From NCBI GenBank assembly GCA_001599975.1, contig BCIO01000004.1, positions 2,949,328 to 3,013,327 on the forward strand: DNA of 64,000 bases, in the 5' to 3' direction. The position numbers and the translations under genes are program-made. The notes below the pieces were generated by a model. That model had not been told where the DNA came from. It ran no database searches and worked only from the letters and a program-made list of their open reading frames with translations. Shown piece after piece: positions 56,974 through 64,000 of the stretch (positions are counted from its first letter, which is position 1; each line of letters opens with the position of its first letter). Origin of the DNA: Cystobasidiopsis lactophilus. Lineage: Eukaryota; Basidiomycota; Agaricostilbomycetes; Agaricostilbales; Chionosphaeraceae.

Positions 56974-57856
56974 ATGCCCTTCTTTCGATGCTTCAAGAGC
57001 GCCGCCTTGGAGGATGACCAGGCCCAGACCTTGTTGCGCTCTTGCAGGGAGATGCAGGCTGCTTCGGGATGCAAATGTTCGTTCTCGCCTCTAATATCGC
57101 ACTCGTCGAACCGAACTGATAGCCAAGCGATTCAAACGAACAGCTCAAGTGTACATCTTGGAGATTCGAGGCGACCATTCCATGCTGCACTCTGACAAGC
57201 TGCAGTCCTTGCTCTCCAAGCCGCTCAAGAGCTTCCTCACGGCCCTCAAGGCGGACGGGCTCGATGTCTTCGACCATTCTCACTGCCAGTGGTCGAAAGA
57301 CTGGAAAGCGGACCACTTGGACCACGCCTACGTCTTGCTTTGCACCCACCATGATCTTGCCCGTGAGTACCTTCATCGGAAACTACTACCGGTAATGCAA
57401 TGGTCTGAATGTTGGAGAGTCAGACGCGACTGTTGGCCTGCGGGTGGTAAGCCTTCTCGTCATTCATCGCCGACCGACCGCCTTCTGTAGACGCTTTCTC
57501 ACTCGTTGAACTTGCCAGTGGAAAGATGATGAGGCCTGTAAGCCTTTCTCTCCATAGCTAGCCCCAGCTCAAGCTGACGGAGACTTTTTGTTTGCCACCT
57601 TCCAGCCCCAGCGGAACTTTACTGCAGCTTCGTCGTCTCTGCCAACAAGTGCTCCAACTGTCAATTGCAAGTTGAAGCGGCGAGGGACGAGGTGCGCGCG
57701 TCGTTCAGCCACTTTGCCACCTGCCAAGTCAACCGCGATCCTTATCATGTCGAGACCGTCGTTAAGTTCGACCACGAGCATGACGTCGATCACCACGATG
57801 ACTACCTACATCGCATGGCGCTGACGGAAGAGCAAAAGGCGCTCTTGGAGGCTTGA
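56974..57856 (+). CDS. Unknown Cys- and His-rich protein
   Basis: A multi-exon gene starting MPFFRCFKSAALEDDQAQ is inferred. The second exon (from about 57148) encodes QVYILEIRGDHSMLHSDKLQ...LDHAYVLLCTHHDLA, and the last exon PAELYCSFVVSANKCSNCQL...FSHFATCQVN...HDVDHHDDYLHRMALTEEQKALLEA. The two middle exons between 57363 and 57600 are short and their joins are uncertain. CSNC and several His/Asp clusters might bind metal. I do not recognise the family; a distant resemblance of the CTH block to sucrase/ferredoxin-like proteins was noted but is not enough to assign it. Confidence 0.55.
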
Positions 57857-57969
57857 GGTAGTGTGAACGAGAAGAGCAGAAAGTGATCATGGTCCAGCAC
57901 TCTTGTATTCTATCATTATCCTTTGTACAGTCCCGAAGAGCCGAAAAGTAATGTTACACTGCGAACCTA

Positions 57970-59533
57970 TCAAGAGGCAGGCACGGCCTTGACCTCTTCC
58001 CGCTTCCCTTCCTCCACCTCCACCGGTTGAGCAGGCGCCTCTGGCAGACCCTTGAGCTTGTCCTCCGCCTTATCCTGGACCTCCTGCTTATCCTTCTCTT
58101 CAGCTTTGGTGAGCTCCTTGAGCTCCGCTTCCAGCTCCGAATCATCGACTCCGGCGGCGGCCGAGGAGCCAACGTTGATGGCGTCCTCGATCTCCGCCTG
58201 GTCTGCGAGCGCGTCTTGGAGGCCGGAGAGAGTCTCGTCCACTCGGTCTGCTTGCAGCTCCGGCGCCTGTAAGATGCCTTTGAGCGAGGTCGACGCCAGC
58301 TCGTAGGCCTTCATGATCTGTTCGCGGGACGAAGTCCATCAGCTCTCGGAAGAATACTGGAGCGGGTCTCCATGAACGAACCTCTACATCTCCAGCGGCA
58401 GTTTGGATCTTGAGCAAGACCGAGTCCAAGGTGGATAGCGCGCCGGTTCGCTTGTCCAGTATCTCTTGCAGAGCCTTTTTCGACTTGAGGTAGGCCCTGG
58501 CCTGGGTCGTTTGCTTCTGAGCCACATATTGCATCACCCTCTCGTGTCGTCTGCATGTGCCAGATAGCCTTTAATTCGACAGACTGAGAGAAGGGGAAAG
58601 GGCAACCGACGCTTTGATCTTGGTCTCCAAATCTTGGATTTGAACCTCCAGCGAGTCCCGGGTAGCCTGAACTTGCACAATGCCCACGTCCGTCTCCGTG
58701 ATCAAAGTGTCCCGAATCGGCGCCTCGGGCAGGGTGAACTTGATGACCTGCTTCTGCGAATCGAATACGAGCAGCGACAGGTCGCGCTTGAGATACCGGA
58801 GCAAGACGCGGAAGTCGAGATCGGAGAGGTGATCTAGCTTGAAGGCGCTGCGGAAGGAGGAGTAGGAGTACAGTCGGGCAGTGAGCGCGCTGTCAGAGCG
58901 GGCCTTCCACGCCGACGCGATTTGGTTGGCAAGTCTCTGCAACGATCCAAGCCTTCAATCGTTTGGCAACAATGAAATAGTGCGAATTCTCACCTCGACG
59001 AGCTCTCGGGCGACGTAGCGTCCCTGAAATTTCTTCCACAAAGGCTCGGCCTCGTCGGCGTCCTCCGCCAAGTTGAGCTGCTTCAAGCCCCATCGCAGCG
59101 GGTTCTTAACAAGCCTAGAGAATACCCAAGGCCCCCACGTCTCGTGCTGCCAGTCTTTAAGAGGGAAGGGCGACGTCAAAAAGTCTTCGAGCGGGACGAG
59201 CTGCCAAGGCACGAGCGAGGCCAGCACACGCCCCAGAGCAATGGGTCGGCCCCTCCCCTTCCACTCTAGGTTCGAAAGAAGTGAGCTGTCCGCGTGCAGC
59301 ACCAGTTGGTCCTGAGAAGCGACCGGGATGAGGCCCAACAACACTTTATGCCACCAGCCGATTGTTGGCGCTTCGTTCTCGCCACGAAAGTCTGAGTAGT
59401 AGTAGCTCAGCCGCGCCTGGTTGTTCTTGTACTCTTCGATGGTTGAGAGGTATTCCAACACTTTCGAGTCCGGCATGGCTGGCGACACTGGGAAAAGAGA
59501 GGCTTGGACTTGGACAGCGACGTCGGCGGTCAT
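57970..59533 (-). CDS. CHM7: Chm7/CHMP7-like ESCRT-III protein
   Basis: The N-terminal half (MTADVAVQVQASLFP... GWWHKVLLGLI... VPLEDFL... WVFSRLVKNPLRWGLKQLNL) fits the winged-helix/ESCRT-II-like region of CHMP7. After introns, the C-terminal half is a Snf7-type helical domain. Its blocks are TLITETDVGIVQVQATRDSLEVQI, QTTQARAYLKSKKALQEILDKRTGALSTLDSVLLKI and MKAYELASTSLKGIL...VDETLSGLQDALADQAEIEDAI. A charged, Pro-containing tail follows. The order and about 440 residues match Chm7, which acts at the inner nuclear membrane and nuclear-pore quality control. The start at 59533 is preferred over an ATG 17 codons upstream because the family begins close to the winged helix. Confidence 0.75.
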
Positions 59534-59698
59534 GGCGGCTCCGCAATTCTTTCCCTTCTGTCGATTTGTCGATCTCGTGGTCAATGGAAGGCAAGTATCA
59601 GCATTTCAGGCGACAAAGTGCCCAGATTTTGAAGCGGCGAGCCGCTGGCCAGCTTGAAAGACGTCAAAGCTGCTTTGCCTTCTCTTCGACCGACCCGC

Positions 59699-60679
59699 AT
59701 GCTCAAAGAAGTTGGTCCCAAAGCCTGCTTACACTGCGGCATCACTCCCAAATGGCTGGCCAATCGCATTGGCGGCAAGGTCATCTCGCGTGGGTTTGCT
59801 CCTGAATTACATGATTGGCGCTCATCCTTGCGCGCACAGTCCAGCAATGCGCGGGATGTCTGGACAGCTCATACTGCTCGAAAGAGTGTCAAAAAAAGGA
59901 CTGGCCCTGCCATGTGAGCCTATATCATTAGGAATGTGGCTTCGCCGAGATTTCTCATTTTCGCACCAGAAATCCCGATGCAAGACGATGCAGGCGATGC
60001 GTCTCAACGAACCCGAGCGCTATGACCTCCAGATACGCTTGCAGTGCGTATTTTTTGAGCGGACAATGCCTTTCTGTGACTTTGGCCATCAGAAAATGGA
60101 CGTCCGCCCACATCGACGCCATCATGACTCTGACGAAAGTGCACTTCTACGCCCAAGACCTGGACGCGCCCTACTGTGGTTGTCCGGGCCATCTTGCGGA
60201 CGTCGCTCCACTGAGCATCTTCGTTTTCCTTGTCGAAGACGCTTCCTCGCCTACGGGCCTTCATGCCACAGTTCTCGAGGAGGTGCCGACGCACACTTTT
60301 CAAGAGTTCGGTTACTCCCCCTACTCCAAGGATTGCATGGCCAGCATCATGGTCGCCGCGCATACGAGTACTGGTCTGCCTTGCACGCAAGTCGAGCACC
60401 TTCCAATCAGTTTTCTAAGGCTGAAGGGGATGTTTCAGCAACATCACCTACTTTGAGCACGAGAACGACGGTATCATACACCATGTCCTCGAGAAGCAGG
60501 TATCCAGACAAGGCCACGAGCTCGATGGCTTCATGGAAGATATTCTGGCCAAATTCAAAATCATCCTTAATGCGGACAGAACGTGGTTTGAACCAGACGC
60601 CAGAGGCTTGTGTCCTGATCCAATCTGTGTTGAACTTCAGGCAAGGGTCGACCAGCATATGATGCAGTGCGAAAAGTGA
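59699..60679 (+). CDS. MYND-type zinc-finger protein
   Basis: The MYND finger is split over three exons: MLKEVGPKACLHCGITPK, then QCAGCLDSSYCSKECQKKDW, then CHKSRCKTM. Joined, they give the full Cys/His ligand set (CxxC, CxxC, YCxxxC, CxHxxxC). The introns lie at about 59780-59840 and 59917-59974, both with clear GT and CAG ends. Later exons read LNEPERYDLQIRLQKWTSAHIDAIMTL, LDAPYCGCPGHLADVAPLSIFVFLVED and near the end DGFMEDILAKFKIILNADRTW. The body resembles the many basidiomycete MYND proteins of unknown function. One join near 60345-60440 was not resolved. MYND fingers bind proline-rich peptides in protein partners; the role here is unknown. Confidence 0.75.
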
Positions 60680-61145
60680 CTTCTTTTGGTGGCTTTGGGG
60701 AAGGGTGGCGTTGCATCCTCCGGGTCTTCTGTCAACATTGCAATGCTGTGAAGTTTGAAGTGCTCGCTCTACGTGACCGTGACACCATCTCCACGTTTTG
60801 CGAGCTCGAGCGAGGTGGCGAATTAGTGGCGGCTAGCAGGCAGTGGCGACACGACCTGGTACTTATTCTCTCGACTCTACCCTAGCAAAAGAGACACCAA
60901 ATAGGCTGAAGAGACACAGACAGCTTGCAAAGTGGAAGTTTCTCTCCAAGCCTCAAGTTTGGCCTTCAAGCCCAACTGTGGGACGTCTCAATGGTCTCAA
61001 AGGATCACAGAACAAAAGATATGGATCCAGCCATAGAAAGTACAGCTATAGATAAGGCACAACAGTGATATTGTGACGAAAGGAACAAGAATCAATACTC
61101 GCTTGGTGGCGAGCTGAAAGGCCCCATCTGACTCGCACGCCTCTG
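60680..61145. other. Intergenic gap between convergent genes
   Basis: No coding exon, repeat or site is supported. Confidence 0.4.
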
Positions 61146-63965
61146 CTACCTTGATGCTGCAGTGGCATTGAATAGAGCTTCTCGCCAGTGGAACCGGTCC
61201 ACTAGCAACGGATCAAGTAACGTGCCACTGCAAAGAGCTGCGTGGGGCATGAGATATGAGAAACGTCTTGCGATGGGCGAGATCATACTTACGGACGCAA
61301 CTTGTCCGCTGCATAAAAGTGTTAGCCGCGCAACGGGAAAGAAATCCGGAAAGGTTGGCCTACCATTCTCTGCTGCTATCCTTTCCACAGCCCTCAATGG
61401 CAACAACCAACCTTTGATGAGCAGGTTCCAGGCATTCTTGGGACGAAACATGAGGAAGAAAACGAAGCTAGAATGAACGAGCAAGGTCCTACCTGCATCC
61501 TCCCATACGGAGTAAAGGATTGGCATCGACCACATGCAAGAGGTGTCTTGCAGGTTTCCGCCCACGTATGGCCCGGATGCTCGATCTTCATGGTCAACTA
61601 AGGATAAGCAAGCAATCAATGCCGTTGTCAGCGGTGCACGCACAGAGAGGATCGCGGACGGCCGGCGAAGACGCCCATTCTGACGCGCCCAATTCGTCAA
61701 GGAACCTTGATCCAAGAGTTGCGGCAGGCTTACTTTCAAAGGCGTGTTCATTTTCATCGACCCGAGCCGAAAGCATCGGGGATCGCTCCTGATTGCGGCC
61801 CGAAAAGATTTGCCACGGTGGCGTTGGCTGCTTGTTAGACGCCGACCATTCAGTGTCGTAGTAGCGCGCTTGACACTTGATGGAGTTGGTCCAAATAACT
61901 TCCGGAGAGATGCCATAGCGTGAGAATTTGCTCAGGTTGGGAGCTTGTGCATATCGCGTCTGCTGGCGCCAGGTGAATCCGGCCCCAAAGTTCAGAAAGT
62001 GGACGAGAATCCGGGAGTCCTTCATGCAGAACAGCGCCGAATCAGGGTCGTGTAGTGTCACACAATCGTCGTAGAGCATGGGATAGTAGGATAAAGAAAC
62101 GAACTGGGCGTACACAGGATCAATTAGCCAGAACCGGCGTCTGGGCTTGAGCTCACTTTTGTAGCCATGATCTGCGAGACACAACGTCGACAAAATATCA
62201 CTGTTAGAGTCGTCACAGTCGTCAGATGATCAAGTAAGGCGTACGGCTTGCGCGGCTTGGGCTGCGACATAATCCTTGAAGCCATCTCGCCAAGCTTGCG
62301 TAGGGCCGTCCAAAGCTTGTTGCTGAAATCCATCGATTAGTGAGTCACTATAAGTTCAAAAGAGACAGTGAGCTCACAAAGATACCGGTTTGAAGCAAAG
62401 CAAGAAGCGCCGCCGTGTCTGTCTGTAAGAGCTCGTAGTGGCGATCGTCTAATTTCTCCTGTATATAGGCAGCAGCTCTTGGAAACTGATTTGATGTGGA
62501 GTTAGAGGTCAGGTCGGACAACGCGATGTAGGAACGGAAGAGCATACGCCAAGAAGTCCGCCGGATCTCACCCACTGGATGACAGCAGGCCGGATATTTA
62601 CCATGACGCTGAAAACCGCATCTGTGATGGACCCATAATGATGTATTTCAGAGATCTCGAACAACCAAGCCAACTTACCAGCGACCTGCAACGTCGGCCT
62701 GAGTGTGGTGCAGTAGTCGACAAGCTGCCTGGTCCATGGCGAGTCTTGAAGGACGATGTAACTGAAGCAGTGGGTTTCAGCATACTTGATCTCCCGCGAG
62801 GGATCATTGGAGAGCTTACCCCACCGACGACCTGACGAAGTCAGGTATGACAGAAGGCTTGAGGTCGGCAGTCACAAAGGGATACGAAGTTGCCAGCTCT
62901 TTCGTCAGCTCATCGAACAGGGAGCTATCTTTGAATTCCCGAAGGATGGTATACTGCTCGGCGTAGAACTGATGAATGGAGTAAAGGCCCCAAGCAAAGC
63001 GCCAACTAATGGGCACAGCAACAGTGAGCGGCAGCACAAGATAAAGTCTTGCGGTGTGCGTACGATTGAATGGCATCTTCAGATGTACCCCATGCTTTAG
63101 CTGGTGGCTTGCAAGAAGAGCCTGTCAATCGAGATTAGCCAGCTTCTGACCGGATTGTTGAGCCCCTCACGGTCGTGGATGCTGCAATAATCGTACACGA
63201 GTGGTGTGTCGACGACTCGATTGGTCTGAAGGAATGCCATCAGCGGTGATAGATCGCAGGACAAGGCTGGCCTACGTTCAAAGATTTCCAGAAAGCCTCG
63301 ACAAATCCACCTGGCCCGTAGCGCTTAGGCATCTTGTTCTGGATCCATTCGCGAGCCCAGGTCATAGTGTCATCCCATTCTAGAAGCGTATGAGCGAAAG
63401 CTGGGTGGCACTTGGTAATCAGTGGACCCACCGCCGCTTGGGCCAGAATTTTGGCGGGCGGCAATGCTAGCCGAGTCCTTGGTTGCTCGTGGTGACAGCG
63501 AAGAAGGCTGGTCGGAGAGATCTCGCTTCTTGATGGGATGTTCGGTCGGATCACCCCAGGCTGGGCATTTGATGTCGACTTGTCGCTGGATCTTGGAGAA
63601 GGCTGCTGTTGGTACACGTCCCTCGATGGCCTTCTCCAGCTTATCAGCAAATCGCACGAAGGATTTGACGTTCTCCAAGGGGAATTTGTAGGTGCAGGAT
63701 GCCCGAGACCATCTGTAATTCTGCGGTGGTGAGCTCGCAACAGAGTCCAGAAGCTGAGGGGACTAACGGTCCCAGTTGGAAATGCCAGTGATCCAGTTCT
63801 TTGTTCAAGCTCTTTCTGCGAGCGTCCATGCCAGGCCGAACGGCGGACTTGTATCCTGCGCGAGAGAAGCTGTCCTTGTTGAATTTCTTCAAGCCTTGCG
63901 CATAAAGAGCAGAGGCCATTTGAGCTTGAGCGAGCTCCACCTTGGCTGTAGGAGCGAGCCTGCAT
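61146..63965 (-). CDS. Long multi-exon gene of unknown function reaching the right edge
   Basis: Minus-strand exon-like segments with short introns run from the right edge to a stop at 61146. In order of transcription they include MASALYAQGLKKFNKDSFSR, ENVKSFVRFADKLEKAIEGR, WDDTMTWAREWIQNKMPKRY, HTARLYLVLPLTVAVPISWR, FAWGLYSIHQFYAEQYTILR, YAETHCFSYIVLQDSPWTRQ, AYIQEKLDDRHYELLQTDTA, FWLIDPVYAQFVSLSYYPML and KNAWNLLIKGWLLPLRAVER. The composition and density of introns argue for one gene, but two genes are possible. The start may lie outside the window. No motif was recognised; many aromatic residues and predicted helices are present. Confidence 0.45.
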
Positions 63966-64000
63966 TAGATCGACCGCAAGGGCGCCAGAGACGAGCGGCC

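Overview
The window is nuclear DNA of a filamentous or dimorphic fungus, most likely a basidiomycete. Genes are packed closely on both strands and broken by many GT-AG introns, mostly 45-65 nt with a few of about 25-35 nt. The gene set (Num1/ApsA-like cortical anchor, exportin-T, Gpi1, Atp23, Chm7, RPA3, CtIP/Sae2, ATRIP/Rad26, Rpt5) is eukaryotic housekeeping. No ribosomal RNA, tRNA, CRISPR array, virus-like element or recognisable transposon was seen. Exon joins were worked out by eye from open frames and splice signals, so some small exons and starts are approximate. Layout, 1-25 kb: a Ser/Pro-rich single-pass membrane protein (+); an ATRIP/Rad26-like checkpoint protein (-); a serine-esterase gene made of two tandem copies of one alpha/beta-hydrolase module (+); a GNAT acetyltransferase (-); a 1,576-residue Num1-like protein with coiled coils, a charged repeat and a PH domain (+); a repeat-containing protein of unknown function (+); Gpi1 (+); a CtIP/Sae2-like nuclease cofactor (-). 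23-31 kb: a Dal5/ACS-type MFS permease followed by three tandem short-chain dehydrogenase/reductase (SDR) genes, a plausible small metabolic cluster. Two of the SDRs carry a 10-nt microexon inside the Rossmann glycine motif. 31-45 kb: exportin-T, a small one-TM protein divergently paired with RPA3, a thioredoxin-reductase-like flavoprotein with a signal peptide, Atp23, a SAM methyltransferase and a Shr3-like ER membrane protein. 45-57 kb is the most unusual part. A convergent pair, an unrecognised gene ('gene X') and RPT5 (26S proteasome ATPase), is present as a segmental duplication with three X genes (46798, 49988, 53610) and three RPT5 copies: one complete (54839-56638), one 5'-truncated with its AAA module kept (51186-52187), and one with an internal deletion (about 47925-48510). 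The X proteins have diverged strongly, although their intron positions and several exon lengths are conserved. The two RPT5 AAA modules differ, in the parts compared, only at synonymous sites. 57-64 kb: an unknown Cys/His-rich protein, a Chm7/CHMP7-like ESCRT-III protein, a MYND zinc-finger protein and a long multi-exon unknown gene that reaches the right edge. Functionally, several genes belong to DNA damage and replication (ATRIP, CtIP, RPA3). Others serve ER or membrane biology (Gpi1, Shr3, Chm7), mitochondrial assembly (Atp23), tRNA export and proteasome assembly.
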